From Ruminococcus difficilis (lineage in GTDB: Bacteria; Bacillota_A; Clostridia; Oscillospirales; Acutalibacteraceae), in assembly GCF_016680995.1 (NCBI RefSeq), contig NZ_JAEQMG010000140.1, positions 1 through 64,000 on the forward strand: a stretch of 64,000 bases of DNA. The letters run 5' to 3'. Positions 44,328-53,500 of this stretch are shown here, piece by piece. The stretch's first letter is position 1; every line of letters begins with the position of its first letter. The notes beneath the pieces are model-generated. The model worked only from the letters and a program-made list of their open reading frames with translations. It ran no database searches and had not been told where the DNA came from. The position numbers and the translations under genes are program-made.

Positions 44328-45497
44328 CTATGCAATAGCAAGATTATTTTCTTTCATATATTCGTCCGCAACAGCGATATGTTCACTTCTGAATTTTTCA
44401 AAAACAGAGCAGTAAATATTAAGAGTTATACTGATGTCAGTGTGTCCGAGTATATTTTGAAGCACCTTTGCAGGCATTCCTGATTCAATACATCTTGTGG
44501 CATAAGTATGACGGAGCGAGTGCAAATCAACCTTTCCGTAAATGGTACTGTCAATAATTCCATATTTCCGCATAACGCCTGAATATGAGGAATTGACTTG
44601 ATTTGTCGTTATTACTTTATTGTTGGTTGACTTAAAAATCAAGCCGCTTTTCTTATCACCGATACAATCTTTCAGAAAGTCCGCAATTTCTTCATTGATG
44701 TAAATGGTTCGCGTTGAACGTAATGTTTTTGTTTCGTCGCCTATCTCTGTACTGTTATTTGTACCTCTTGTAACTGTCTTATGGATAAAAATTGAACTAT
44801 CCTCAAATTTAATATCCTCAACAGCAAGAGCGCAAATTTCACCAATACGCATACCCGTGAACATTGACAACATCATTATTTCCCTGTATAGAACATCTTT
44901 TGCTTTCAACACATCAAGCAGTTTCTTTTGCTCATTAAGCGTTAGAGCGCGAACAGGGATATGTTTTTGCAATGACTTTGGACGCTTCATATCAGCCATT
45001 GGATTATCAATAATCAGTTTCTTGCGAATCGCGAGCTTAAAACAAGCACCAAGTAATTGAAACATCTTATTAACACAGGACTGCGAATAATAGAGATGAT
45101 TGGCAAAGAATGATTTAATATCGTCCTCTGTAATTTCTTGTATCTCTCTGTTTGAAATATCATCAAGCATTTTTAAGGTTGCTTTTTTGCGGTCATAGCT
45201 TGAAACGCGTATTTCATTCAGCGCGTACTGTTCCTCAATCATTTTGTCAGCTAAATCATAAAGCTTCGTACTGTCTTTTTCTATGTACTCACCTTTAATT
45301 GATTTATGCTCAATCTCACGCAGCTTATCTGAAACGGCTGTTTTTGTTGTACCGCTAACCGTCTTTTTCTTGGTTTTACCGTTACCCAAATCTATGATGG
45401 TTTGTCCCATATATCTCTTACGCTTTGCGTCATAATAGATAGTGCCTGTTCCTCTCGGACGGCGTTTTTTTGTTTTCTGTGTTTTTGTGGTTGCCAT
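44328..45497 (-). CDS. int: Tyrosine recombinase (phage-type integrase)
   Basis: 389 residues from the ATG at 45497, 8 bases after AGAAAGGA. Domains: a basic N-terminal arm-binding region (KKRRPRGTGTIYYDAKRKRY), a SAM-like core-binding domain, and a catalytic domain. The catalytic set is complete: Arg217 (TGMRIGE), His326 and Arg329 (HSLRH), His352 (LGHTDI) and the nucleophile Tyr362 (NIYCSV). It sits next to attL, as is usual for tRNA-targeting elements, and should catalyse integration into tRNA-Leu. Confidence 0.95.
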   Translation of the reverse strand: MATTKTQKTKKRRPRGTGTIYYDAKRKRYMGQTIIDLGNGKTKKKTVSGTTKTAVSDKLREIEHKSIKGEYIEKDSTKLYDLADKMIEEQYALNEIRVSSYDRKKATLKMLDDISNREIQEITEDDIKSFFANHLYYSQSCVNKMFQLLGACFKLAIRKKLIIDNPMADMKRPKSLQKHIPVRALTLNEQKKLLDVLKAKDVLYREIMMLSMFTGMRIGEICALAVEDIKFEDSSIFIHKTVTRGTNNSTEIGDETKTLRSTRTIYINEEIADFLKDCIGDKKSGLIFKSTNNKVITTNQVNSSYSGVMRKYGIIDSTIYGKVDLHSLRHTYATRCIESGMPAKVLQNILGHTDISITLNIYCSVFEKFRSEHIAVADEYMKENNLAIA

Positions 45498-45634
45498 ATA
45501 TAAAATCCTTTCTAACCACAAGCACAGAGGATTTGTTTGTTATAATTATTATATCATAGCAAATCCCACTGCGCAAGTGATTAGTTGAAATATTTGCGGT
45601 GTTAAGCGTGCATTGTCCGAATTATTGCCCTATG

Positions 45635-45847
45635 CTAAATTCTCCGTGAATCAGCCCATTTCATAAAAGCTGATTTTGATACGCGCATATTCTTCCCAAC
45701 CCTTATAAGCGGAAAATCAGGTCTGCGCATAATTTTTCGGGCTGTTGGCAGTGAACAACCGAGAGCCGCGGCTACTTCTTCTGTGTTTAAAAATTTTAAT
45801 TCGTTGTTTTCGGTTGTAATGGTTTCATTCGTGTTAGTGTCAATCAT
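45635..45847 (-). CDS. xis: Excisionase (MerR-like helix-turn-helix)
   Basis: 70 residues. The HTH_17-type winged helix covers LNTEEVAAALGCSLPTARKI to FMKWADSRR. AAAGGAAG precedes the ATG. Placed between rep and int, it probably directs excision by binding near the att ends. Confidence 0.85.
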   Translation of the reverse strand: MIDTNTNETITTENNELKFLNTEEVAAALGCSLPTARKIMRRPDFPLIRVGKNMRVSKSAFMKWADSRRI

Positions 45848-45865
45848 AAAAAATCTTCCTTTGCG

Positions 45866-47020
45866 TTATTCAAAAATTTTCTTAAATATATCCTCGGAGC
45901 GTTGTCCGATAGGTTTCGGTCTCGCTTTTTGAGATAGTTTATTTGGTTGCTTGGTTGTGCTGTCAATGATAAAATCATTACTAGCTGTATCAAATTTAGA
46001 CTGATAAATATAGTCCATATCGCAGTAAAGCGTTAACGCAATACGCCTGTTCAGCTGTGCGAACGTGTCTATATCACGCTTGTGTTTTGAAACAGACTCT
46101 AAATAGAAATGATAGGGCGAATACGGGGAAGTAATGATAATCAACTCCACCGAAAGGGCTTTGTCGTAATAACGGGAGGGAACATTAACGCCATGCTCTA
46201 TTGAATAGGGGTCTGTAATGCGGAGCAAATCAGCGTAAAGCATAATTCGAGGTCTGAAATCATCTATTATCGCGGAATGTTCTCCGTTGTAGCTTTGAAA
46301 CGTATCGTTGGAGCTGCCGCTGATAAAGCAGTCAAGCCCTTTTTTTCTCACAAACTGTTTTGCTAAACTTGATTTGCCTGTTCCTGCGTCGCCGTAAATC
46401 CAAATGACTTGAAGCGTTTTTCCCTGTGAAATGACTTCTTTGCGCCATTCGTCAGCTTTTTGTCGGAGTATTATGCTGTGTATGTTTTCTATTTGCGGTT
46501 TTAATCTGCCGTATTCCGAACCTGTCAATCTCTGTTCAAGCTCTTGTTTGGTAATGTGTCCTGCCTTGAACGCGTCAAGGAGCAGCTTTGTCTGGTTGTA
46601 CTTTGTGGCGTTTAACACTTTGCTCTCTATGTCTGCCATATAAGCAGGATAATCAAAACTCGCGGTTACTTCGCTGAAATCATATTGGTGCTTACTTTTT
46701 GCTTTATCCGTGCGGTGCGTGAGATAAGAGTAGCCGTTATCCGCTTGCTTATCGTAACGCTCTATGTACTGCGGTTTGTCACCTAATGTTTTCGCTACGG
46801 AATTGAGCGACCGTGGATTTGTAAATGTTAGCATAGCGTGTACGTGAGCTTCGGCTGGCTGTCCGTCCTCTGCTGTGTCTTTGTCATGTACAACAAAAGC
46901 GTATTTTTCAGGATTTAGCGCTTTCAATCGGGCTTCAAGTTCGTCAAGCGGAAAAGGAAGGTGCGTTATTTGCTGAGTGTACATCATATTGCGGCTTTTG
47001 TTGGATTTTGGTTGTTCCAA
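45866..47020 (-). CDS. rep: Rep protein: HUH endonuclease with SF3-like helicase (CRESS type)
   Basis: 384 residues from a TTG after AAGGA (11 bases); ATG codons at residues 12-13 are alternatives. The N-terminal nicking domain has FVVHDKD, the HUH motif H59-V-H61 (EAHVHAMLTF) and a candidate catalytic Tyr97 or Tyr99 (NGYSYLTH). The C-terminal part has Walker A GDAGTGKS (210-217) and Walker B IIDDF, then ITSPYSPYHFY. This is the architecture of CRESS-DNA virus Reps and of pCRESS plasmids. It should nick and unwind element DNA for rolling-circle replication after excision. Confidence 0.88.
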   Translation of the reverse strand: MEQPKSNKSRNMMYTQQITHLPFPLDELEARLKALNPEKYAFVVHDKDTAEDGQPAEAHVHAMLTFTNPRSLNSVAKTLGDKPQYIERYDKQADNGYSYLTHRTDKAKSKHQYDFSEVTASFDYPAYMADIESKVLNATKYNQTKLLLDAFKAGHITKQELEQRLTGSEYGRLKPQIENIHSIILRQKADEWRKEVISQGKTLQVIWIYGDAGTGKSSLAKQFVRKKGLDCFISGSSNDTFQSYNGEHSAIIDDFRPRIMLYADLLRITDPYSIEHGVNVPSRYYDKALSVELIIITSPYSPYHFYLESVSKHKRDIDTFAQLNRRIALTLYCDMDYIYQSKFDTASNDFIIDSTTKQPNKLSQKARPKPIGQRSEDIFKKIFE

Positions 47021-47063
47021 GTTTTTTCACGTCCTTATGTTAAGTTTACTGTCATTGCATTGC

Positions 47064-47191
47064 ATGGAACAGTGGTTGGTGATGTGGCGGTGGATATAAC
47101 AAGCCCAATCCACCGCCATAATAATAGAAAAATGATAAAATGGAACATGGAACACGGTATGCTGCGCTCAAGAATCGCTTGCATACCGTGT
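47064..47191. other. Candidate replication/transfer origin upstream of rep
   Basis: Between ftsK and rep lie three ATGGAACA repeats (47064, 47140, 47147), an 11-bp inverted repeat tggcggtggat / atccaccgcca (47085-47095, 47108-47118) and another acacggtatgc / gcataccgtgt (47152-47162, 47181-47191). Neither hairpin has a T-run, which argues against terminators. Iterons plus stem-loops next to rep are typical of rolling-circle origins. Confidence 0.5.
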
Positions 47192-47196
47192 AAGTA

Positions 47197-48561
47197 TTAC
47201 AAATAGTATTCTTTTAACAAGCGTCCAAGCTCTTTATACACCGAAAAATCCATGTACGGGAAATGCACAAAGCTAACATCATCGTGAATACCGTCGGTAG
47301 ACGAAAACCAAGCGTCGCCTTGTTTATATACACGCTCAGGAAACGTCTTTAGCTTTTCGCTGTTCCACATTAATCTTCCCTCAGAAAGCGTAGGTCTGAA
47401 CAAAATTTTAGTTGACATGGCATTTTTCAGCATAGTCGGCAAACCGCCCTCGTCCACGCTTGCTTCTGCTATTGAAATAATCACGTAACAGCCAGCCGAA
47501 GCACCCATAGTAACAATACGCTTAATCAAAGCGTCAAACGTCGCAAGGCAGTAATCGCTGTTTTTCTCGGCTTTTTTCGGAAACAGCGAACGGCAAGCAA
47601 CATATTCATCAATGAATAAAAAGCAGGGGTGAAAATCGTAGTCAAACCAGTGCATAGCGTCGCCTTGTTGCTTTGATAATTCGTTCAATCGCTGTTGCCG
47701 TTCTGTCATTATCGTTTCAAACACCCTCATAGCTTCCAGTATTTTTCTCGCTTCTCCGTCTTTATCGACGGTTACTACATGAGGTAATACAGATAATTCT
47801 GCTTGTTTCGGATCAATGATAGTGATGTTAGAGCCGTATTCGTCGCGCCCCCATAAAAGAGCTTGCAAGAGGATCGATATTATCCCTGTTGTTTTGCCGC
47901 TCCTTGTCTTGCCTGCGACTAACATTGATCCGCTGGCAGTAAGATCAATGTGGTTATTTTTGTCTATTATAATCTTGATCGGGCGGTCTGTTTTCATTTG
48001 GTTTACATTCGTGAAATGAAGAGAATTGTCAATCATAACGTCCTCGATAATAAACTGAACATAATTAAAAGCTAAGTCAGCATTGGAAATTGTAACAGCG
48101 TAACGCTCGAACTTGCGGTTAAGAATAGAGCTTATATTCGGCGCGACGTTTTGTATATCCTCAACTGTGACAGTGGTTGCATATATGGTTAAAATAAAGC
48201 GTCCGTTGTCGGCTGATGTACAAGTGATTTTAGGTAATATTTGACCGTCTTTCAGATGTAAAGGATTGCCATATGGATATGAGAACAAGCCTTTCATAAC
48301 TTTATATTTTATCTTATTTGCTTGTGATTGCTTCACAACCATAACAACCGACAAAACGATTAATATGGTGTTTATAGCAACCGAAACTATAATTATAGGG
48401 TATATCTTTTCTGACGGTGTTATACCGAAAATATTTGATAAACAAAAATATATCAATATAACTATTACGATTGCTAACAGAACAATCACGCTTGATAAGA
48501 GCATTTTCCTGCAAGGCGCAGTATAGCGAAACAACCACGCCTTGCTATCATACCGTCTCAT
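47197..48561 (-). CDS. FtsK/SpoIIIE-type (TcpA-like) DNA translocase
   Basis: 454 residues. Two N-terminal membrane helices (about 18-40 and 48-70) are followed by a soluble region. The motor domain has Walker A GKTRSGKTTG, IIDPKQAELS and Walker B CFLFIDEYVA. The length and short N-terminus resemble coupling proteins of integrative elements rather than cell-division FtsK. It probably moves DNA of the element across a membrane or to a partner. The start codon overlaps the previous stop by one base. Confidence 0.88.
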   Translation of the reverse strand: MRRYDSKAWLFRYTAPCRKMLLSSVIVLLAIVIVILIYFCLSNIFGITPSEKIYPIIIVSVAINTILIVLSVVMVVKQSQANKIKYKVMKGLFSYPYGNPLHLKDGQILPKITCTSADNGRFILTIYATTVTVEDIQNVAPNISSILNRKFERYAVTISNADLAFNYVQFIIEDVMIDNSLHFTNVNQMKTDRPIKIIIDKNNHIDLTASGSMLVAGKTRSGKTTGIISILLQALLWGRDEYGSNITIIDPKQAELSVLPHVVTVDKDGEARKILEAMRVFETIMTERQQRLNELSKQQGDAMHWFDYDFHPCFLFIDEYVACRSLFPKKAEKNSDYCLATFDALIKRIVTMGASAGCYVIISIAEASVDEGGLPTMLKNAMSTKILFRPTLSEGRLMWNSEKLKTFPERVYKQGDAWFSSTDGIHDDVSFVHFPYMDFSVYKELGRLLKEYYL

Positions 48562-48911
48562 TACTGCTTGGGCGGCTGAACGATTCTGATATCCTCGGCT
48601 TTAATGCTGAGCTGATTACGGAATTCACCGTAGATTGTTCCTACAGCATTAACAGGGATCACAACCGCATTTTCGGGAACTGAAATAATTTTGCTCACCT
48701 TGATATTAAGCTTCTCAAAGCGGTTCGAGCCAGTCTCACCGTCCTTGTGCCTATATTCTGTGTTATCTGCAAAAATTACGGTAGATACTCTTGTACCGAG
48801 CACCTTTCCTGTGTCGTTATCTTTGAGCGGAGCGCAGCCTGTCACAACAAGTTTTTTTCCGTTCAAAAATTTGTCGAGGTCAAATACGCTGAATTGATTA
48901 AGGTATTTCAT
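48561..48911 (-). CDS. Hypothetical element protein, 116 residues
   Basis: A compact, beta-rich sequence (GKVLGTRVSTVIFADNTEYRH, ISVPENAVVIPVNAVGTIYG). It could be an OB-fold-like DNA-binding accessory protein, but I do not recognise a family. A GGACGA precedes the ATG. It is translationally coupled to the FtsK-like gene and probably functions with it. Confidence 0.7.
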   Translation of the reverse strand: MKYLNQFSVFDLDKFLNGKKLVVTGCAPLKDNDTGKVLGTRVSTVIFADNTEYRHKDGETGSNRFEKLNIKVSKIISVPENAVVIPVNAVGTIYGEFRNQLSIKAEDIRIVQPPKQ

Positions 48912-48912
48912 A

Positions 48913-49137
48913 TTATTTATCGTCCTTTCTTTTGCGATATTGTTTTTTGTCGAGATAAAAGAGTTGTAGCCCGTTCTCGGCGGTAATTATGAGCCTGTTA
49001 AGAAAACTGTCAAGTGTGTATTGATATGGTGTAGTTACCGCATTATCGTCTACAATCTGCAACTTTCCGTTTTGGACGTTGTTGATCATACCAATAATAG
49101 ATTTTAATGCGCTTACAAGGAAATAGCTCTTTGTCAT
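48913..49137 (-). CDS. Hypothetical element protein, 74 residues
   Basis: Begins MTKSYFLVSALKSIIGMINN; ends in a basic tail KKQYRKRKDDK. Its start overlaps the previous stop by four bases (ATGA), and it ends one base before the next gene, so it belongs to the rep-ftsK operon. Function unknown. Confidence 0.6.
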   Translation of the reverse strand: MTKSYFLVSALKSIIGMINNVQNGKLQIVDDNAVTTPYQYTLDSFLNRLIITAENGLQLFYLDKKQYRKRKDDK

Positions 49138-49355
49138 ATGCTTTTCTCCTGTTCTGCATAGCGCTCACTTTTTGGTATGAACATTGTTTTTGCTGTTTCT
49201 TGAAGCTTGCCAAACATTGTCTCTATGCTGCCCTCGTCAAGAAAATAATCTTTGTCAGTGTTAAGCGTGATGTTCAGGGTGTATTTGTTTTTGTGTGTGG
49301 AATTTTTAGGATAGTTTTTTGTTTTTGAAAAATTTGTTGTGATAATAGGTTGCAT
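49134..49355 (-). CDS. Hypothetical element protein, 73 residues
   Basis: Begins MQPIITTNFSKTKNYPKN, rich in Thr, Asn and Lys, with a beta-strand-like YTLNITLN segment. AAGAGGTTAATT precedes the ATG. It is probably the first gene of the leftward replication operon. No family recognised. Confidence 0.6.
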   Translation of the reverse strand: MQPIITTNFSKTKNYPKNSTHKNKYTLNITLNTDKDYFLDEGSIETMFGKLQETAKTMFIPKSERYAEQEKSI

Positions 49356-49383
49356 AATTAACCTCTTTTCTTATTTATTTCAA

Positions 49384-49399
49384 TTTAATGCGCATTAAA
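49384..49399. promoter_or_regulatory. Perfect palindrome upstream of the replication operon
   Basis: TTTAATGCGCATTAAA, a perfect 16-bp palindrome about 30 bp upstream of the first gene of the operon; a likely repressor site. Confidence 0.5.
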
Positions 49400-49483
49400 A
49401 TTGATAACAAAATTCAGATTGTTTTTGACAACCTCAACTTTGTGATTACATTGTATCATGATAATTCATAATCTTCGACGGTG

Positions 49484-49492
49484 TAATATTAC
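49484..49492 (+). other. TAATATTAC nonanucleotide
   Basis: Identical to the nicking-site nonanucleotide of geminiviruses and many CRESS viruses, in the non-coding gap 49356-49591. Only a very weak stem flanks it, and in AT-rich DNA of this length one chance match would not be surprising. Confidence 0.25.
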
Positions 49493-49591
49493 CGATTGTG
49501 ACTATTACAAACCAAATAAGCGACCAACGGCTTTATTAAGCCATTTTAAAAGTCACATTACAGAACAAAAAGTTTTTGCGTATTAAAACTT

Positions 49592-50269
49592 TCAAATTTT
49601 CCAGCGTTTTATAGCTGATTGAATGCATTTGATTATTTCCTTATCGTCGGAATTGAAAATATCAATTATCGCATTCCGCACGTCATTGTATATATCGGAT
49701 TTCGCCTGATCGAAGATCGGCATATCGCAATACTTGTTACTAACAACCCAAAGAATCAATTCATCAAGTGTTTTGATAAGCTCACCCCTGCTGTAAATAT
49801 TCTTATGTGAATTACACAGCATTCTGCGCAGTCGTCTTTTTGTACTGCTCATGCTTGGTGTTTCTTCTCCGGACTTTTTACGGATCCGAGCACCCAAGCA
49901 ATTAAAAACTATCAATGCAAAATCCCCGATTGTATAAAAGGATTGATTTAGCTTTATTGGATCACTAAAGCAATTTATAACTTCAAACTGCATTGCGTTT
50001 CCTGTTAAATCTTCAAGCAAAGCTAAAAACTTTTTATTATGTAAAACTTTTTCAAAATCTTCTTTTGAAAATAATTGCTTGCGTTCATTTTCATTAAGAA
50101 CGATTGCAGTTTTCAGCAAGATGTTCTCTATTTTGTTTCGGACTTTAATAAACTGCTGAGTACGCTCACCGTTTTGCGTTATTGCTTCAAACGAAACAGC
50201 GTTAAGCAAAACAACAGTAAAATCAGTGATAGTATAAGAATTTTGTGTAAGTATGATTTTCTGTATCAT
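49592..50269 (-). CDS. Hypothetical element protein, 225 residues
   Basis: A mostly helical protein with two similar segments: SYTITDFTVVLLNAVSFEAI near residue 12 and SFYTIGDFALIVFNCLGARI near residue 115. This suggests an internal duplication. Basic patch STKRRLRRML may contact nucleic acid. No family recognised. AT-rich like the rest of the element. Confidence 0.7.
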   Translation of the reverse strand: MIQKIILTQNSYTITDFTVVLLNAVSFEAITQNGERTQQFIKVRNKIENILLKTAIVLNENERKQLFSKEDFEKVLHNKKFLALLEDLTGNAMQFEVINCFSDPIKLNQSFYTIGDFALIVFNCLGARIRKKSGEETPSMSSTKRRLRRMLCNSHKNIYSRGELIKTLDELILWVVSNKYCDMPIFDQAKSDIYNDVRNAIIDIFNSDDKEIIKCIQSAIKRWKI

Positions 50270-50360
50270 TCGTTAAAACCTCTGATCTAAAACTCAAATT
50301 TATCAGTATTCGTTATAAGTATTGTTATGCCCGTATAGCCGATAGCGCAGCTTGAAGTGT

Positions 50361-50867
50361 TTAGCGGTTGAAAATCGCGGCTTTTTCATCAAGCGCATTT
50401 TTTAATTTGGTGTAAATTTCGCCGATCTCTGAATGAGATACACATTTGCGTGTGATTATAACCAAAGGGAAAGAAACTCCGGCTAAATCAGGACGTACAA
50501 AATTATGTACAGCCACAATTCCGAAAGGTAAAAAATATATGGGCGATTCAGACATGATTTCAAATAGTTTATCATAAGCAAAATCACCAAATTCCTTAGG
50601 TTTATGAATTAAGTCTGTTTTATCATTCACCTCAAATAAGTATGTAAACGTTCCCAAGTAAACATCTAAGTGCTGGTAAATTGTTTTGAGTTGGCTGTAT
50701 GTCTGGTTTGATTGCCAATCATTAAGAATACTTTTTACCGCACAATCAATTTGTAAATTTAGTTCACGCAAGTTGTTTTCATCAAGATCAAAATCGGGTG
50801 TGTAAAACGGCAATGCGTTTTTAAGGTTTACATTTTTAAGAGGTTTTTTATTATAATTGCAATTCAT
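50361..50867 (-). CDS. Hypothetical element protein, 168 residues
   Basis: Begins MNCNYNKKPLKNVNLKNA, helical in the middle, with PIYFLPFGIVAVHNFVRPDL and ending LKNALDEKAAIFNR. The ATG follows AAAGGATGATTCCTA. No family recognised. Separated by about 90 bases from the gene at 49592, probably the same transcript. Confidence 0.65.
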   Translation of the reverse strand: MNCNYNKKPLKNVNLKNALPFYTPDFDLDENNLRELNLQIDCAVKSILNDWQSNQTYSQLKTIYQHLDVYLGTFTYLFEVNDKTDLIHKPKEFGDFAYDKLFEIMSESPIYFLPFGIVAVHNFVRPDLAGVSFPLVIITRKCVSHSEIGEIYTKLKNALDEKAAIFNR

Positions 50868-51165
50868 TAGGAATCATCCTTTCGAAAAAATTTTTTATCT
50901 TTAATTTTTATCTTTAATTTGCTGTCATTTTTTTATACAATCAAATTAACCACTCCCTAAGCTTTAATCACGAACTATGCATATTTTCCTGACAGGCAAT
51001 CCATGGGTTCGACGCTGTGTCGTCAACTTTGTGTTGCGCTCGCTCTAAACAGAGGTCTTGGCGGTATATCCTTTGCGTAGCCGCTATTCAATTGTCTTTG
51101 CAGCGTTTCGTTTGCTGTGGTTTTATTATGACACAAACCAAAGAGACACTCAAAAAGACAAATTA
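50868..51165. other. Intergenic region between divergent element genes
   Basis: No gene. Its middle (about 50990-51110) is less AT-rich than its surroundings and contains short dyads such as gacg-N6-cgtc. It could hold a second origin or regulatory sites, but I see nothing decisive. Confidence 0.3.
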
Positions 51166-51194
51166 TTGACAAACCACAATTAAAATGCTAAAAT
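51166..51194 (+). promoter_or_regulatory. Promoter of the gene at 51247
   Basis: -35 TTGACA (consensus), 17-bp spacer, -10 TAAAAT. Confidence 0.8.
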
Positions 51195-51225
51195 AAAAAG
51201 GACAATTTCAAAAACTGTCCTTTTT
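51195..51225 (+). promoter_or_regulatory. Leader hairpin of the gene at 51247
   Basis: A perfect 10-bp stem aaaaaggaca / tgtccttttt with an 11-nt loop at the presumed 5' end of the transcript; it could stabilise the mRNA or attenuate it. Confidence 0.5.
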
Positions 51226-51246
51226 GTGGTTTGGAGAGTGGTTTTT

Positions 51247-51960
51247 ATGCCTAAAATGGCGAATAAAAAAAGAGAGGGTTTATATTCGATTCCCGATATT
51301 TTACACGAAATAAAAAGATTTTATAAAATAACGACAAGTATAGATGATGACGCATTAAAAAAATACATACGTCGCTATATAAATAATAATCTTCCGTCAG
51401 ATAAAACCATAAGCTATGTTCCAAAAAAATTCCTTGATAAATTTTTTACTGATGAAAAAGTAAAAAAGCATTTGGTTAAAGTAAGCGAACGGAATATTGA
51501 ATACACAAACTCTGAATTATTAGAATTTGAAGAAGAAGCCTATATCTCGCAAGCGATTGACGATCATGATGAAAAGCTAATAAAAGCAAATATATCGCCG
51601 GAAGACGAAACGGTTATGTTTTATGATGAAGCCGACGAAGCTCATAGATATCTTACCGTTGATGAATTACTCGCTGTCAACCGCAAAGGTCTGACGCGAA
51701 TAAATGAATTGACCCCCACCGAATACGATATGCTTGAAGATTATCGCAACGATATTGTTTATGAACAAGAAACAAACGCGAGAATAGCAAGTATTCTAAA
51801 GGATAAGAAACTTGAAATTATGATAACAGCATTGTTTGAGGATAAATTTATCTTACTTGAAGAACAGCTAAAAGAAGATATATCTAATCATATAAGAACA
51901 CACGATTTAATGAGCGAACATCAATTAAAAGATATACACAACTATTTTGCAAAAAAATAA
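51247..51960 (+). CDS. Hypothetical element protein, 237 residues, possible regulator
   Basis: Start at MPKMANKKREG, 8 bases after GGAGAG; a GTG at 51226 lies in the leader hairpin. Highly charged and helical. The first 80 residues (LYSIPDILHEIKRFYKITTS, KKYIRRYINNNLPSDK) look like a DNA-binding domain, but no family is certain. It has its own strong promoter and terminator and runs opposite to the replication operon, as a regulator might. Confidence 0.7.
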   Translation: MPKMANKKREGLYSIPDILHEIKRFYKITTSIDDDALKKYIRRYINNNLPSDKTISYVPKKFLDKFFTDEKVKKHLVKVSERNIEYTNSELLEFEEEAYISQAIDDHDEKLIKANISPEDETVMFYDEADEAHRYLTVDELLAVNRKGLTRINELTPTEYDMLEDYRNDIVYEQETNARIASILKDKKLEIMITALFEDKFILLEEQLKEDISNHIRTHDLMSEHQLKDIHNYFAKK

Positions 51961-52014
51961 AGCGCAAGGGCATTGTCGTTTATTGCTTCAAATGCCCTTG
52001 CGCTATTCGTTTTT
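51961..52014. terminator. Bidirectional terminator
   Basis: 14-bp stem agcgcaagggcatt / aatgcccttgcgct, T-rich on both sides. Confidence 0.85.
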
Positions 52015-52070
52015 CAGTAAAATCTGCGGTTTCTCCCATAAAGTCAACATTTTTGTGGTGTTTGCGTTCT

Positions 52071-52101
52071 AAAAAAATGGGAGAGTGCGTGAGCACTCTC
52101 C
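52071..52101 (-). terminator. Terminator of the first cargo dockerin gene
   Basis: 9-bp stem ggagagtgc / gcactctcc, loop GTGA, then a T7 run on the minus strand. Confidence 0.9.
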
Positions 52102-52112
52102 GTTGATTTTGT

Positions 52113-53345
52113 TTACTGTACTGCATAGTAGCCCTCAGGCTTGATAAGCTTTTTGTCGATAGGCTCTGCGTCGTAGTCAGTTATTTCTTTTGTGTGTGTT
52201 ACAGCGTCATGATGCACCATTTCATAGTGGTAACAGCCTTCCAACGGCTGGTCTGTAAACTCGCCTGTCGGGATTTTGTCTGTCCACTGTTTCTCGATGC
52301 GTCCTGTGTAAGCTATCAGTTCTTGCCCGCTCAGACCATTGTCGTAGCCTTCCTGTGCTCGACGTTCGATGAACCATCCGAACTCGCTCGGCGTCCACGC
52401 TACACCATCTGCGTGATAGAGCACTTCGCCTGTGGCAGTTGCGATATACGCTTCACCGCTTGTGTATACAGGCACTCTTGCGGGAACTTTGATTTCTTCG
52501 TACTCACCCGTAGGGATGTTCGTTGTGTAGGTGTAACGGTACGAGCCGTTAGAGCCGTTGCCGTGATACAGAGGCAGGCTTTCATCGTACGGCATGTCTT
52601 TTTTGTAGAGGTTGCCGTTCTCGTCTTTGAAGGTTACCCATACGCTGTATCCGGGTCCTACGGGTCTTTTTTGTCCGTATGCGTCTACGTAGTATCTTGC
52701 GAGATTTGGTGTCAGTGTCGGCAACTGGTTTGTGTTGGTGTGGGAGTTTAGGTGGTTAAGGATTTCTGTGCTTGTGAAGGCTTTGCCGTTGTTCCAACGC
52801 ATAACCATATCGCAGTCATTGCAGATGCAGTCGTACCCACTCTTGTAGATTGGATGTTTGATTGTTATTGTTTCTTTATCAATAACAAGCTTTTGTTCAT
52901 CATAGGCTTCTTCATCCACAACTTCGACTTCCTTGTTCGGATATACGTTACGGTATTCTGCGTCACGCCATTCGAATGCGATTTTACCGAGGTTGGTATC
53001 TTTTACGTCGAGTCCCGCGAGGTATTTCTGTATAAGCGTTGCGTCTTGAATGTCGGCGTGACCATCGTTATTAACATCGCAAGCGTATTCGATAATGGCT
53101 TCTGTGGTCATTAAGCTGCCATCTTTGGTGTAACGTCCGCCGTAAACTGGGGCTTCTTCAATGTTGTACTCCGCAAGATACCTCTGCAATCGCGTTACGT
53201 CGTAAATCGTAACATACGAGTCAAAATTTGCGTCGCCGAACAAATAGCTGTCAGGCTTTGCAGTCTCTTCCGCCGACACGCTGAATACACATGGCGTGAG
53301 CAAGAGCGTTGCAGACAGTAAAGCGGAAATAATACGTTTCTTCAT
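52113..53345 (-). CDS. Secreted dockerin protein carried by the element (A)
   Basis: 410 residues. The signal peptide (MKKRIISALLSATLLLTPC) is followed at once by a type I dockerin with loops GDANFDSYVTIYDVTRLQ and CDVNNDGHADIQDATLIQ, so the dockerin is N-terminal. The rest is an unrecognised domain. It contains CICNDCDMVMRW and a His pair in LNHLNSH, which look like a zinc-finger-type metal site, and a repeated IPTGEY/IPTGEF motif. It may attach to host scaffoldins. AAAGGAG precedes the ATG. Confidence 0.85.
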   Translation of the reverse strand: MKKRIISALLSATLLLTPCVFSVSAEETAKPDSYLFGDANFDSYVTIYDVTRLQRYLAEYNIEEAPVYGGRYTKDGSLMTTEAIIEYACDVNNDGHADIQDATLIQKYLAGLDVKDTNLGKIAFEWRDAEYRNVYPNKEVEVVDEEAYDEQKLVIDKETITIKHPIYKSGYDCICNDCDMVMRWNNGKAFTSTEILNHLNSHTNTNQLPTLTPNLARYYVDAYGQKRPVGPGYSVWVTFKDENGNLYKKDMPYDESLPLYHGNGSNGSYRYTYTTNIPTGEYEEIKVPARVPVYTSGEAYIATATGEVLYHADGVAWTPSEFGWFIERRAQEGYDNGLSGQELIAYTGRIEKQWTDKIPTGEFTDQPLEGCYHYEMVHHDAVTHTKEITDYDAEPIDKKLIKPEGYYAVQ

Positions 53346-53500
53346 AGTTGCGCTCCTTTGTTTAGGAATACTACGGTCAGAACGGAACCATTTTGTTTAA
53401 TTTTTGTGTTCCATTCTGACCGCGAATGTTTTAGTTGATTAAGCGATAAATACAGTGATAATTATGCAATAAATTATGCTGTAAAATTTTCGCTTATTTT

